Origin: Dermatemys mawii
Taxonomy: Eukaryota > Chordata > Testudines > Dermatemydidae
Assembly: GCA_007922305.1 (NCBI GenBank)
Contig: ML677326.1
Location: forward strand, 53,934,785-53,998,784
DNA: 64,000 nucleotides
Direction: 5' to 3'
Positions 26,021-40,320 of the stretch are shown here, one piece after another (position 1 is the first letter of the stretch; each line of letters opens with the position of its first letter). The notes below the pieces were generated by a model. The model was given only the letters and a program-made list of their open reading frames with translations, was not told the DNA's origin and ran no database searches. Position numbers and translations under genes: made by a program.

Positions 26021-29000
26021 ACATGCTAATATAATTACAAATATATATGGACAGAAACACCAATGATAGCTATGGCAATTCTGAGAGTAGACTGAATGGA
26101 TTTTAGACAAGATAACTTTTATCCAGAAAATCCACTAAATTTGGGGCCAGATTTATGCCCTAAGAAATAGTGTTTGCAAAGCACACAATCCCTGGATAGA
26201 GTGTGTTTAGGAAAGGGAAGGACCATCACTTCTCCTACCCATAGTGCGCTGGCAGGTTGGTAGGAAAAGGACCTGGCTACACCACTTAACAGGTAGCAAG
26301 TGATACTGCCTCAATAAGCCTCACTGTGCTTAGAAGGCATCAGGGTCCCAATACAGTGTGTGCCTATTTTTAAGAATGGGATCAGGACCTACATACCTTT
26401 TATTGGCGTAAGACCTCCTCCTCAGCATCTTGCTTTAGAAAGTGTTTCTTGCTCACTGTGCTTCCCTGGCACCCAAAAGCCAAAATTTAATCTTAAATAA
26501 AAACCTGGTCAGATTTGTTTCATGTACCTTGGACTCATAATTCCCATTTTAACCATTCCTTCTCTGTTATTAAGTTACTTTCACATTGTAAAATGTTATA
26601 CTCTCCTACCAAAAAAGGTGATAAATTTTATTGTTACCGCCTTGGAAAGAGGTTCATTAAAACAATTAAAACCTACATATAATATTTAACCTTAGCTCTA
26701 ATGATCTTTGAAAGACAGCATCTAGATAGGAAAATAGTGATCTGTGCAATTTGTTCCCAGGCACAATGAGTGCCAATAAATAATACACATTTATTATGGT
26801 ATGGCATAAATAGCCCAGAGTCACATACATTATAAATACAGGAAATTCCAAAGCATTGTAAGCATCATGGCATTGTATTTATTAACTTTTTTAGTAATGC
26901 CATCTGCAAACATGTTAAAGCTGCACAAAAAAACCTCAAACTAGATTACATAGCAACTGCTGATACTCCATAATACTGGTAATTTGTTTGTAACTTATGC
27001 ATTGACGATGCTCAGAGAAGACTTTTACTTTTGGTCAGTAGTTGTTGAACTCTCTCAGAATGAAATCAGTCATTCTAAAATTTGAGCATTCACACGTGAC
27101 TTTATTTGTGACCCGTGATGATGAACAGCTCTTGAAAACTAGGACAGTATTTATAATATTACAGTAGTAACATCTGGCATTTTATTACAAACTGGATTTT
27201 TCTTTTATGCATCTTTGTTGAATAGGAGTCCTCTTACAGTATTTTATTAAAGTATTTGTTGTTTATTCTGTTACATGAAACACATCTGACCAGTTACCTT
27301 CTTCTTGGGATTTATTTTAAATCACTGTGTATACAGAAAATTTAGAGGCCTGTAATCACAGTGTCCAAAATTTTATTAAAGTATTTCTTTCCACTCTTTA
27401 CATAAAGGATTTTAAGAGAAAAAATAAATACAAATTATGGAAGTCAATTGATATCTGAAAGCATCTCTGGAATTTAAACCTCTAAATGTATATTAATCTG
27501 ATGCATTTGTTTTAAAGATATTTGACTATGTTTACAGGAATTCTCTTAGCAATGTACCCATAGTCTATACTGTATCAAATTCACTGTAAATATATATTGT
27601 ACCTATGTGTTGTGGTTTTTAGGTGATCAAAATCTTTGAGCTCCCTCTGCTGGCTTGGCTATATATAACACAAGAGACAACTGGCTTAATTCAGAGGTGA
27701 TGTGTTAGAAATCAGGTCTACTTCCATATTACTTGTATCAATTTTTACACTAGCACTTCCACTGATTTCATTGAGGTTATGTCAGATTTACTCTGGTGTG
27801 AAATGAATGTCAGGCTTCTTTACGCTCAGGTAGGTTCTGCAAGATCAATGGATCCTCTTAGACTAATATGCAAGGGAATCTAAGGAGCCAGAAGGTATAA
27901 GTGAAAGAACTGGGTATGAGTTAAATTAGGCTACCTTGTTACAGCTCCAGTTAGTTGCTTTGACTTTACACTCATATCTGCTCCCTTAGAATGTGAGTTA
28001 AAGTAATGTGGACTCACATTCCCATTCATTTCAGTCTCAGAGAACCAAAATATAAGGTTATTTTTAAAGGAGAGAATGTACGTTATATGTAGGTAAGAAG
28101 GCATGAGTGTAACTGAGCCTAATAAGTCTAAGGGAGCCTAAGTTGGTGTAACATACATTGGTTTAATAAAGGTCTAAATTAAATCAATTGGAATTCACTC
28201 CAGACAGACTTTTTCAGACTTGTATGTGAATATAGTCAAATATTGTCAATTGTTTGTGTATTGTTTGTACATTGGGCCCAGTCCTGGTGTCAGATTCATA
28301 GAACTATACTGACTTATACCAGATGAGGATTTAGTCCCTAACATATATTATTCATCAAGATTCCCATAGTAGTAACATCAATAAGAGTTTTGCCTGGGTG
28401 TGGGGGGAAGAGATGAGAAATGAGTAAGGACTTCCAAATTTGGCCCATTGTTTAGGGGCTTTTTTTAACATGGCCCCACCATTTGAATTTCTTATTTTGT
28501 GATCCAGGAATTTTAAAAATGAATCAATGATAGCAGGAGGTAAAAATATTTTAAAATAAAAATATTCTCTCTCGATTTAGAAGCACAACATACTAGATTC
28601 ATTTTTAATTCAATCCCATTAATTTACCTAATTAAATGTCTAAACATCTCATGGTTGTAAGCTACATTGAATTAAATCAATTTCATTTTATTAAATTAAG
28701 AGCAGGTGTTTATTCTTGAAATACACAATAGTGGCATGTGTCTTCAGTGGAATTCTGCTGTTCTGGCCATAGAGCCTTTATAGGTTTGTGTGACTTTGAG
28801 ACTTAAATATGACTTAAAGGCTTGATTTTTCATGGTGCCGGGCATTGTAGCCCTCATCCAACAAAGCACTTAAGCACGTGTTTAATTTCACGAATGCAAT
28901 GAGTCAATGGACTGCCCACATGGTTAACGTTAAAACATATACTTAAGTGGTTTGCTGGCTTGGGGGCAGAGTGCTCAGAATCTTGCAGGATTGAGTGCTG

Positions 29001-31181
29001 GGAGCCTAAAAAGTTTTATTATAGTTTGATTTTCTTGTTGGCAACAACTCTTAAAAGATAATGGAGTGTCCATTATCCCTATTCGTACACAAAGTTTCTC
29101 ACAATAGCATGATGTGGTACTATGTAAATGCAGGCTAAGATATATCATGATGCTTTTAAAGAGATGTGTAGCAATTTAATGCACAGCAATCAGCAGTGCC
29201 TAGCTAAAAATTAAAAGTGATTATTCAGTTTTAGTTTAAAGAATGAGAGCGGCCTCATTGTTGACATTTCTGGTTTCAGAGAAGGAATGTGCTAAGTGGA
29301 TGAAGAAAAGACTAGCAAATATGGTGTAGTTGGTTATAGGGAAAAGAAGTAAGCCAGCATCGAAAAATCTCATTAGCACTTGAGAAGATGGTTGACCAAA
29401 AAGGAGAAAGAGTTTCCACCAAATTTCTTAAGGGATTTTAAAGGTCAAGAAGAGCAAGTTGATATCAGCACAGAAATAAGCCAATATATTTCTAAGTGAA
29501 CTAACTATACATGTACAAAGAGCGCACTGACACAGACTCTTGAAAAGAGAGCTAATGGCAAATGCCAACAAGACAGCTAATTATCCTTAAAATAATCTCT
29601 CTCTTGCTTATTCCTGCCAAACCTCTGGTCATGGGTATTTCTGGAGTCTGGCTACAAATAGGAATGCAGCCTGACTATGGGTAGGAACTGGATGAGCTGC
29701 CTTTTTTGCTGCTAGCGGTACCTTCCCTTAAAGACTGGGATATTATATAGACAAAAGCAAGATGTGCTTTTCACCCACACTAAAAAACAACATAGTGTAC
29801 CATGTTTTTTGATGACTCAGCATTATGCCATCTGTTGTCCACTTCTTCGATTCCATCAGCCTGACCTTCTTACAGCTGAGCATATCTATTTCTGCCATAT
29901 TCTACCATGCGATTGTCTTAAAACAGAGTGCTTGAAGGAAATATGCCTTTATATATATGTTTTCAGTTGTAATACTCTTGGTAGGTTTCCCAGATTTCTG
30001 GTACAATACAGTCTGTTTAGTTGGTAACCACTAGTGTCTGTGAAATGAGAGTATTCCTTTGGTGGAAACATGTATAACATTAGTCTTAACAGATCCCTTA
30101 ATTTGTTAGTGTTTACAGTGATTAATGCAAAGTAGTCTAGTTTGCACATTTTAGATCACAACTCACATAACCTGAAATACAGGTCACCTTCCATTCAACA
30201 TGGTATAAAAATTCTTCTATTTCTTCTTTTCCTCAACTCTGATAATTAAATCTCTCTCTTCTAGAAGGGCAAATAGAAACATTACTTCTGCAATCCACAG
30301 ATTGATCTTGTACTAGGTTTAAAATGTGTTCTATTTATCTTTCCATATTCTGTATCAAGATCTTGCTTCTGTAGTCCTTAGATTAGGTCACTGAGTCAGA
30401 TGCAGACAAAGGTCTTTCAAATTCTACTGGGCCAGCAGCTGCTCAGTTTGTTACATGAATAGATTAATCTGTGCAAATCCTCTTGCTGAACCTGCATTCT
30501 AATCTGTCAGTTTCATTTTATCTACCTTTTCCATAAAAGGCATATCACACACACTTCACATATATAAGGAAAAAGTGTCTAAAAATGCACTCATATATTT
30601 CAAAAACTGTGCACATTAATAAAGATGCCACAACACATGAGTGTTAATGTAATTTGCAATCAGATTAGGGCACTCTTTCATTTGTTTTTTAAAGTATAAA
30701 ATGGGAAACATTCTTTTTATCTAATAAAGTTAAACTGTGAGGTTTCTAATAAAAATATGTAAAATAATTGTAATTAGGGGTTTTCCCAAAAATGTTACCT
30801 TCACTACCATAGTCATTGCAACACTGAGAGCTAATATATGGTATTTGTATTCTACACACTGGATACATTTTTGAAAGAATCAAACCATGTTGACTAGATC
30901 TTTTTTACATCCTAATAATTTTTAATTTTTTCCATCAGATGAGGATTTCAATGATTAATACATCTTTCACATTATTAGTGCATATGTGTTATTCTCAGAA
31001 TTTGAGTAGAGTAATGTTTCTTTCACATGATACTAATGCTCATTTTAAAGACCAACTGAGCACTAAAATGTGTTCTGAAATAGTTTTCAGCAGATCACAT
31101 CTCTGGAGATCAGTTTGCAACTGTACCAATGATAAACACAAAGATTATCTAAAATATATATGAGTTTGTTGCAAAAGAGAG

Positions 31182-31230
31182 GAAACTATTTGCCAAGGGT
31201 CTGCTGAAAACTATTTGCCAAGGGTCTGCT
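31182..31230 (+). repeat. 24-bp tandem duplication
   Basis: 'aaactatttgccaagggtct' plus 'gct' occurs twice head to tail with near-complete identity, suggesting a recent slippage event. Confidence 0.85.
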
Positions 31231-32019
31231 TGGAAAAAGCTTACAGAATCCCTGCTCTTTTCCATTTGCATTCAGCATTGAAAGGAAGCTGGAAAAAATG
31301 GCACTCTTCTTATTTGTCCAATTTTGTCTCAGGGGATTAGTCACTTTCCAATTTCTTCCTCTGATTATTCAAATCTTGATTTAGCCAAATATTTCATATG
31401 AGCTCAAATATTCTAAAGGTTATATCTAAAGTCCTAATCCTGTAAAGTGTTCAGTACCCTCATCTCCCATTAACTTCAGCGATTGGAATAGTGGGTGGGC
31501 TAGCATCTCCTTAGGGATGAGTGCCTCTTCGCGGGGTTAGGCCTTAAGAAAAAAGAAATGTTGAGCCCATAAGTATAAAAAAGGCACATATTTTTCTAAT
31601 GTACCAGTTCTCAGTTTCTGCATTCATTAAGTTGGTGAACATAATAGCTTTAAAGAACAGAAGGGAGAGAGCTTGAGCACCAATAATGTTTTCATAAAGT
31701 CTGAATTTTTCTCACTCTGTGAACAAGGCCCATGTCTGTTTTCCTGGTTGCTCCCAACTTAGATTTGTACTGAAATTAATGAATAATGTTATAATGTGTG
31801 TGCTTAAGCTAGGGGAGAATAACCATACATGGATGATACCACTGATATCTAAAAAGGCCAAGTGAAATAGATATTGCAAACAATTCATATGCCTTCTCTG
31901 TGAATGTTTTTTTTTTTAACTTCACCTGCATGGTTTAAAGATCTAGAGCAGTAAATGTGTGTTTTCCATTATTATTTAGCATTAAAGAAGAAAGGTGGCC
32001 AGGAGTTAGGTACTCTAAG

Positions 32020-32215
32020 CTAGCACTTGAGAATCCTGAGGTAAAGTCCCTTCTCTGCCACAGGATTCCTGTGTGACTTTAGGCAACTCATTTAGCCTGT
32101 TTGTGACTCAATTCTCCATCGGTGAAAGTGAGCTCAAACGGATGCTCTGAGGATAAATACATTAGAGATTGTGAGACAGCCAGATACGAGAGCCATGGAC
32201 GCCATATAAGTAACT
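32020..32215 (+). mobile_element. MIR-type SINE fragment
   Basis: Contains 'ctctgccacaggattcctgt', 'gtgactttaggcaactcatt' and 'ctgaggataaatacattaga', the MIR phrase order in sense orientation. Confidence 0.6.
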
Positions 32216-33387
32216 AAGACAGATGTTACAGAGCAGTACAAAAACATAACATGGGTTTATCATCCTGGGATTAAATATATCCACCTCTACTGTATAAAAG
32301 ATCTTTTTTCATGTTGCGCTAGGCCCTGTCTACAATGTTACATGGTTCTACCTTTTGGTTTATCCTGTGTATATCACATTCTATGATTTGTTGTAATCAG
32401 TGCACAACAGGCTAATTCAGTTTATCATCTTGTTTTTGTCTAGCAACTATTTTTGTTCTAATATATATTTATAGTTCTTATTGTACCAAACTGTCAAAAC
32501 ATTCTTTTAATTTATTAATACAATGATACCAGTGTCAAAATTATGCATGTAAAAATAAAAGCCATAGGAAACGAGTTTTCAGATGTCTTTAGCGTAGCTG
32601 TCTTTGTATGTGTATTTAGCTAATGGGTATTAATCTCATCTTGATGTATGGGGATTTTTGCCCTTAACTCCAATTAGCGTTAACAGGCATTAAACCCATA
32701 AATCCCTTCTATCCAGATAAGAATATACCCTTTGGCCTTCATTTTTGCATGAACCTACAATTTACCGAAATTCCATTAACACAAAAAGCTACAGTATTTT
32801 AGAGCAATGTTAAAGGTGAATCTTAAAATAAGAAAAGGAAGGACATTCAGAAACCGTTTCTCTTTTCTTGTGCACGTACGGTGGAAGATCTTATCAGTGC
32901 CTACACTACATCACCATGAAAAGGGATAGAGTGGTCTCTCTGAATTCCCCTTCTCTGATCAGTTTGATTTACCTTAACTTTATTTTTAAATTTAACTTGG
33001 ATTTTATGTCTTCAATGTATTCTGTTTTCTTGATTTTAAATTTTTGTATTTTTCTCTTCTGGATATTCAATTTCAGTAGCCAGACCATGTGAAAAACATG
33101 TATAATTTTGGATAAGCTCTACTTACAATGCTTCATTTCAATACATTTGAAAACTTTTGTTTATAATGAGCCCCATTCAAAAAAAGAGTAAACGTTTTTA
33201 TTTATAGCCATTATAAAGAAGAAAAGTAACAAATATTATACAAAACCTAGTTAAAATTGATTTTCTTTTATTTTTTGTTTTCAAAAAGACATTTTCAATA
33301 TGTTCATAAGTGTGATTGTTATGGCTTCAGGAAGAGGCATTACGGACCTTTCCTTGAAGTTTTAAAGCTCTATCAGAACTACTATAA

Positions 33388-33405
33388 TGTGTGTGTGTGT
33401 GTGTC
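33388..33405. repeat. (GT)n microsatellite, short
   Basis: About nine GT units after 'tataat'. Too short to suggest instability. Confidence 0.85.
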
Positions 33406-34865
33406 TTTCAAGCTGCTCTAAATTGAGCCAATTCTTGGCACACAGTAATAAATTCTTGAAGGCTTTATGATATGTATAATAATTAATCCACATATTTATC
33501 ATAATATAGGAAATATGTCATTTTGATTGATTCTGATCAGACCCTAGGAAATACTGGAATGGACCAGCATGCAAAAGTTAAATGAGCACCACCTATACTT
33601 CATAACTTTGAGGTGAATCCTTGGTTTCATTCCCAACAAGTATTCACGTTTGCTGATGCTCCAGTCTTCTCACCTCTCCCCACAACTGGGGAATGCCCTA
33701 CTCCATTTGGTGGATGTGCTTCTCCCAAAGGTGATGCGAGTAGGTGGATAGGGGCAAGAAAAACAACTTCAGTGGAGCTTTCTTAAAAACTTTCTAAGGG
33801 TGCAGTCATAGGTTTCTCAGTGTAGTAAATCAGGAATTTACCATCTTTTCCAACTTCTAACACTTTTTTTGCTCTCGCTCGCTCTCTCTCTGTACTATCT
33901 CTGGCCCCACACTTGGCTTGTCCTGTTGTTTGTCTATATTATGTGAAAAATGTATTCGTGTCAGCCTGGAGCAATTTGTCTTACATATGAATTATTAACC
34001 TTTAGAAAAAAAAGGAAACAACATTGGAAATACTGCCAACATAACAAGAAGTTTAACACTAATGGTTGTTACAGTAATACTGTGAATACTTCAGGGGCTT
34101 GTATTGCTTGAGCAAAATATTCTAGTGGAAAACACTGAAGAGCACACTCAGGCATGGTTTGTCTGGTAAAAAGTTTGCAGAGACTATCTGTAGTTAGTCT
34201 CTTGATTTAAAAGAATTGTAGTACATGCTCATTCATCTGGGTAATTATATTGCATCAATATGTGACTTGGATGGGTGGAGGTCATTTTTGTGTATGGGGG
34301 GAGTCAGAACCAGTATATACTTTGTAGGATAGCAAATGATCCCATGTTTATTTCTATGCTTATAAAAAGTAGTCTTTACACTGTTTGTAAATCTATTGAC
34401 TTGTGGCTCAAAATGTAATGTCACAGTAACATATGAAAGCTGATTTATTGCCACAACCAGATTAGTTATCGCCTGTATTACTGTTTAATGGACTGTAGCA
34501 TGCTACCACTTGTGGGATCTAGGTTCAAGACACAATTTTTCTCCATTAAGTTAGCAGGGGTTGGAGCATTCAGTTGCTGGAAAGGAAAAGGCACCTGACA
34601 TCCTTATGAGCTTTTCAGGGTGAATGCTAATGCTGCATCCAGGCCCTGGTAATCGGAAGGGATAAAGTGTCACTATAAATAAGGTATATGGGTGAGGTGC
34701 TAAGACACTATAGTAATGGGGGCCATCCAAGAACCCAGACAGACAGATACCTATGCTATCTTTTAGAAGTACGCTGAATGCACGGAAATAATTTTGGATG
34801 GTTTTCTTTAATCTCTCTCTCACACACAAAGATGATAATTTAGCCTGTATATACTGTCTTTTGAA

Positions 34866-35023
34866 GAATACTTGTAGCACCTTAGAAACTAACCAGTTTA
34901 TTTCAGCATAAGCTTTTGTGGGCTATGGCCCACTTTATCGGATGCATCTGATGAAGTGGGCTATAGCCCACGAAAGCTTATGCTGAAATAAACTGGTTAG
35001 TCTCTAAGGTGCTACAAGTATTC
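34866..35023. mobile_element. 158-bp palindrome, Penelope-like terminal repeat with hammerhead-ribozyme motif
   Basis: Two 79-bp arms (34866-34944 and 34945-35023) are inverted copies around the centre 'gatgcatc', with only five differences, all transitions. The right arm, read on +, has the hammerhead core: CTGATGA at 34948-34954, a perfect stem with GTGGGC (34956-34961) pairing to GCCCAC (34966-34971) and loop TATA (34962-34965), then GAAA at 34972-34975 and a short GC/GC stem III closed over TTAT. The left arm on the minus strand has the same layout with CCGATAA and AAAA in place of the core. Hammerhead motifs of this compact type are known in the terminal repeats of Penelope-like retroelements, and this sequence resembles a copy family abundant in turtles and crocodilians. 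The flanking 'atacagactaacagctgcta' (35041-35060) is part of the same family. Confidence 0.65.
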
Positions 35024-37259
35024 CTTGTTTTATTTACAGATACAGACTAACAGCTGCTATTCTTAAACCTGTCTTTTGAAGGTTTGTGTTGAATAGGGTA
35101 TTACCTGCATGATTTTCATTATCTTTTATTAGACTTGCTTGGATAAAACATAGACTTTTGTGGGTGGGGGAGCTAATAGTTTCATATTTCTCTTTGTTTT
35201 TTCAATTGCTGTCTAAATATTAATTATAAGAATGGACAGAAGTATAAATCCAAGGTGCCTAAAAGATCAGACAATAGAATGTATACCTTAACTTTCCTAT
35301 TTCATTTTATATAACGTTACCTCAATTTTACAGTATTGCCTAGATTGTGGCTGATAAAGCTTCTCAACTTGGTAGACATCTTGGCGATCTATAGGTGAAA
35401 CGTGATACATGTTAAAGTATTGTTATTGTCTATGTCATCTGACAAAATTTCAAGCCTGGCTGCCATATTAGACAGTGTGTAGCATGTATACTAAAGCCAG
35501 TTTGTGAGTGCTCTTTATACTGGGGTTTGAAAGAAACCTACACCTTCCTCTCCCTCTTCACTCCGCCTCCGCGGCTCCTCCCATTACCATGGGGCCTCCC
35601 AGCTCAGAAAAGCTCAACTTTTCAGCTACCCACAACTACCTTAAGATGTGAGAGCAGTAGTATCTTTATCAGTGACTACTCATCACCAAGTGCATTAAAG
35701 CTACTACTTGTACACTGAGAAATGTGGCAAAGAGGCATGTAGACATAGCCATTTTGTACATTATGTATGGTTGTGTAAATTGTCATGAATGTTTCTCTAA
35801 GTCTTGCCACTATTGTTCAAAATTAAAACCATTGTAAAAGCTGTTGTCATTTTTCAGTTTTAGCTCAATTAGCATAAGCATGTCACAGCGAGATTTTAGT
35901 GTAAAGCACTGGGAGTTATGAACACACAACTTCCATTAACAACAAGAGTTATCTTGATACTGTGATAAAAATATATTCCCAGACATCCAAGGAAAGTGTT
36001 TGCCACATCTATTATTACTATTATACAGTACTGTCTCATTATACAACTGATAAAAATATCTATCCTAGGTTTTAGGGATCCCTGACACCTGTTTATAATA
36101 CCATGCTTGTAAATAATACATCCAGCAACTTAAATTCTGCTATAGCCATAAATAACTAACCAAGAAAAACACAGAGGAAATAGCCCCATTTCCACCAAAG
36201 GAATAGAAAAATGAAATCAGGAATGGAATGGAACCAACCAAAAAGGAGCCCCATCTACTTATGATCAGTGCTAATGAAGGCAGGTGATAGAACTAGTAAT
36301 AATGGAATGTGCACATAACCATTTATTTCATCATCCATGCTTTAGAATTGCGCACAAGTATATCATTGACCGTACAGGTGAAATTTTCAAAAGCGCTAGT
36401 GTTGGCCTGATTCTGCTTCTAATTAAGTCAATAATAAAACTCACGTTGACTTCAATGGGAGTGGAGATAGACCATCATGAAGTGCTTTGGAAATCACATC
36501 CTACTTGGGTAATCAACAGTTTACAAAATATTAAAGCAAAATTTAATTTATATTTGAAACAAAAATTGGTAGTGAAATAAAAAAAACCGTTGATTCAAAT
36601 ATGAGTGCTACAATATTTATTAGCTCTGTCTCTGAATTATGAAATATTAAGCCATGCAGCTGTCCTGTAAAATGCATAGATACAGGCAGAGTGTTTGATA
36701 TGATACATTGAATATGTCTTTATTCCACAATTATAGCAAAATATAGTCTCTATTTCAAAAGGTAATATAAAAAGAAACCCACACATTAGGGTTTTTTTAA
36801 AAAAACTGTTTCTAAAATCTAAAACAAGGAAAAAAACATCATTAAGTTACAGATAATGTTTTAAAGAGATACCAGGTTAAATTACAGCAACATTCTTAGA
36901 ACATTGCAGCAATATTCTTTTTTTATGAATTCAAAGTTAAGGTTAAAGTTAAAGAACAAACAATTGAAAGTTAGAATTTTCTAAATTAAAATTCCACACA
37001 ATCTTAATTTGACCCTGTGTCAATGTCTTTCCTCTGAATGAACACCAACAATCCCCTTATAACTACTTCTCATTCTGATAAACCATCATGACTCATGCAA
37101 TACAGATCACAAAACCTCAATACCATATTCAGAGTATGGTAATGGTATAGAGAACAAGCATCAGTAGTGTTACCTTAATACTGGAGGTAAATTATTTTTG
37201 TTTCAGTTCATACTAGAAATAAACTGCCACACAGACATCTAAATCTTCCCACCGATTTC

Positions 37260-37450
37260 ATATGTCTACACTGCAATTAAATACTCATGGCTGCTCTGTG
37301 TCAGCTGACTTGGGCTTATGGGGCTCTAAAATTACTGTGTGTGCAATAGCTATTCTGGAATAACTTTACATGTGGACACTCCTGTTCTTGAATAAGAGCC
37401 TCCACACAGAGTTAATCAGAAACAACTTCACATGTGGATAAATCCTTAAT
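37260..37450. mobile_element. MITE fragment with TGTCTACACTGCAAT end
   Basis: Starts 'atgtctacactgcaattaaa' and continues 'gtgtcagctgacttgggctt' and 'ggggctctaaaattactgtg', wording of a common sauropsid MITE. The far end has decayed into 'catgtggacactcctg'. Confidence 0.5.
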
Positions 37451-39439
37451 TTCTGAGCAGCATCATCTCAATAGTACTCTTGTGATGAATGCCCTAAAGA
37501 TATGCAGTACAGAGAAGCATGTTCTCAAGGATGTTTGACATTAGTCATAACTTGTTACTGTGTCAAAGATTTGGCATGCCAATTAAAGTTAAGTACTCAC
37601 CAATCAATTTAAATCAGATAATTTCTTGTCAGCTGTTATGCTGAATCTGTGACAGATTAATGAGTTATAATTAATGGTGAACATATCTAGCTATGAGTTC
37701 ACTCGCAACTTCTTTCACAAAAATGATCAAAGTACTATATGTCACAAAATTGCTATTAGTCTTACCGTGCTTCAGACATGTAATAAAGGAAAGATGTGAT
37801 GCACAACAGAGAGGAGTCTCACTGCTAGGAATCCCTTACCATAAAGAATATATGCTTTCAAAAAGTTCAGGCAACAAAATGAGGAACTCCTTCCTCCCAC
37901 AAAAAACAGAGAGCCTGATTATCATTTATTATATGTATTACCCTAATGTCTAGGGCATGTATAACTTCTTTATAAGATGTTAAAGTTGAGTTGATAAGAG
38001 GAAAGTGTCTTCATTGACTACTGTTCCTACTTTTTTATTTCTTGTTTCCCATTCACAGAAATGGAGTACTGAGTGCTGAGAGCAGTGAAACAAATTTTAG
38101 TTGGTGTTGTGCTCACCCACACTATCAGTACATTTGGAAGTGTATTATATTTTGTCTACATGATAGCAAGCGAATGTATTTAGTTTTGCCCAACCATCCT
38201 TAAAACAAGTTAGGAGACTGTGGATGCTGGCTGAAAAGCCAAAACAGAGGAGGAAGAGGTGATGTGGAGGTATTCCTCAAGTGCAGCAATCTTTGAAGGA
38301 ATTCTTGCTGATGATCAGAATGATTCTGGGAGCATTGGCAGACCCTACACCAGAGTGAGAGCTGTAACACACACTGATAGGGTTCAACATTCAATACTCC
38401 CTGAACCATCTCTGCTCTGCCAGCCAGTGTGGAAGGGACACTGAGCCTTGCTTCATTGCTAATAAAGGGACACTTTTTACTGCATGTGAACTAACACATG
38501 AGCAATCCTGAGAGAAAAAATGCAATGAAGACAAGGCACTTAAGTTTTTCCACAAAGTGAATAGCTTTATATTACCCCACTTACATCTAGGGGTTAGCCT
38601 TTGTGAGTTTACCTGTATTTTTACCTCAGGAGAGCTTGTACCTATTGGTTATCTTGAAGTAAAAAATAAACCATTTTTAGCAGTAATGACAAGCCCATAA
38701 AGAGCTGTCTGCCACTACTCCTGCCTCCTCTCGTGAGCCCCCTGCACCTTCTCCCCACACCATCTTTGGCTACACAGGGTTAGTCAGTCTTTTTAAAATA
38801 AGAGCTGGGAATTTAATATGGTGAGTAGTCAGGACCTGAGAATAAAACATTTATTTCAGGAAAGACAATTCTTACTTGAAACCAACATTCAGTTAAAAGC
38901 TACATTCACTGTACACTTTAGTAACCCCAGGAAACTTCAGCATGGTCCTATGAAAGACAAGGAAAGCAGTCTGTAGAAAAACTTTTTACTAAGCAGAATG
39001 GTCTACCTATATCTAATCTATTACCGTCTTAATGTTTGATATTATGATTGAATAAATATATCTGATTAGCTGCAGCCTGGACTCTTTTTGTGATTCATCA
39101 CACCAACCAGAGGTCAGATAATGAAGTGCATTATAGCTTTATAATTGGAATTTAAGAAGGACCTCGCAGCTCAGGTCTAAGATTGTCTGATCAGGTAGCT
39201 AAGGCAAAATGTAGTTATCTGATGTGACAGAAAGTGGTAGGTAGAGATTCAAAGATAAATGCCATGAGAACTATAAGCCAAAAATAATTAATGTATTATT
39301 GGACTGATTCAGCTAACACACACTGTACTGCCTTCCTTCCAACTCAAGAGGTTTAATAGGAGATGTCATTGCTTGATTTTTCCAACAGTAAATAGTCATA
39401 TTTTATGCCGAGCTAGATTGATTCATGGTGACAAGACAG

Positions 39440-40320
39440 TGTTGTGTGTGAACACTGTTTGGTGTCAGGGCCTAACTTCTGTTGATTATATAAAGCTAAG
39501 GAATAGAAATAATTCATATCATAGAAGTGAAGCTGCAACAGAGAGCCATGTCATGGCACTGCCTTGTGGCATGAAAGGGTCCTGCAGGTGTACTTCTCTC
39601 AGGTCCTTCATCGCCCTCTATGGCCCTTGTAAGACGTTATCCCAAGGCCAGAAAACTTTAAGATTTTCTCCTTTACAGGACCTCACTTTTTAAGACTCAA
39701 AGCTATTCAAACTACTCCTTCACCCAAGTCAACCCTTCCTTTGCTTTGATTCAGGGATCCCATAGCACTCCTGTGGGGGTCTGGGCTGCTAACTCACATA
39801 GTTTTCTCCACCTGGAGTCAGAAATCCAACAGCCTTCATTCTAGATTCTATGTTAATAATTCAGACCAGCTATAGCACTCAGCTTCAGCTGTGTCCTTTC
39901 CCACTGGACTGGCAAAGGTCAGCAGGCAGAAAAGGAACCATCCTTCTCTCCTGACCCCTTAACTTCTCTGTAGGCTTCTCTTTTATCTCCAGGCCCGTTA
40001 GCCTTTGACACAAGCATTTTGGATAAGACGTTACCAACCTCCAGAGCTCTCAGTGGTAAAGATCAAGTAATCTCTGAGTCCCAGGCAGTGAGCTGGAGTT
40101 CTCTGGAAAGCCACATGCTGCCTGCAGGAAGACCACTAGTGCTGAAAACCATCACCTCAGCACAATTGGTACAGGCAGACCAACCATGCAATGTTCTTTT
40201 GATTAGGTAGATGTGTGCATGAGAAAAATGCTTATAAACCGTGAGCTCTTTTTCTCTATACCCAGTCTGTGAGCACAACACTATATGCTGAACATGCCAT
40301 TGGTTGTAGTCTAACATTGC
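39440..40320. mobile_element. Possible LTR-element fragment, unclassified
   Basis: A GC-richer block in AT-rich intron, with phrases such as 'tcctttcccactggactggc' and 'aaaggtcagcaggcagaaaa' that resemble internal sequence of a dispersed turtle LTR element as I recall it. There is no diagnostic domain or terminal repeat, so this is weak. Confidence 0.25.
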
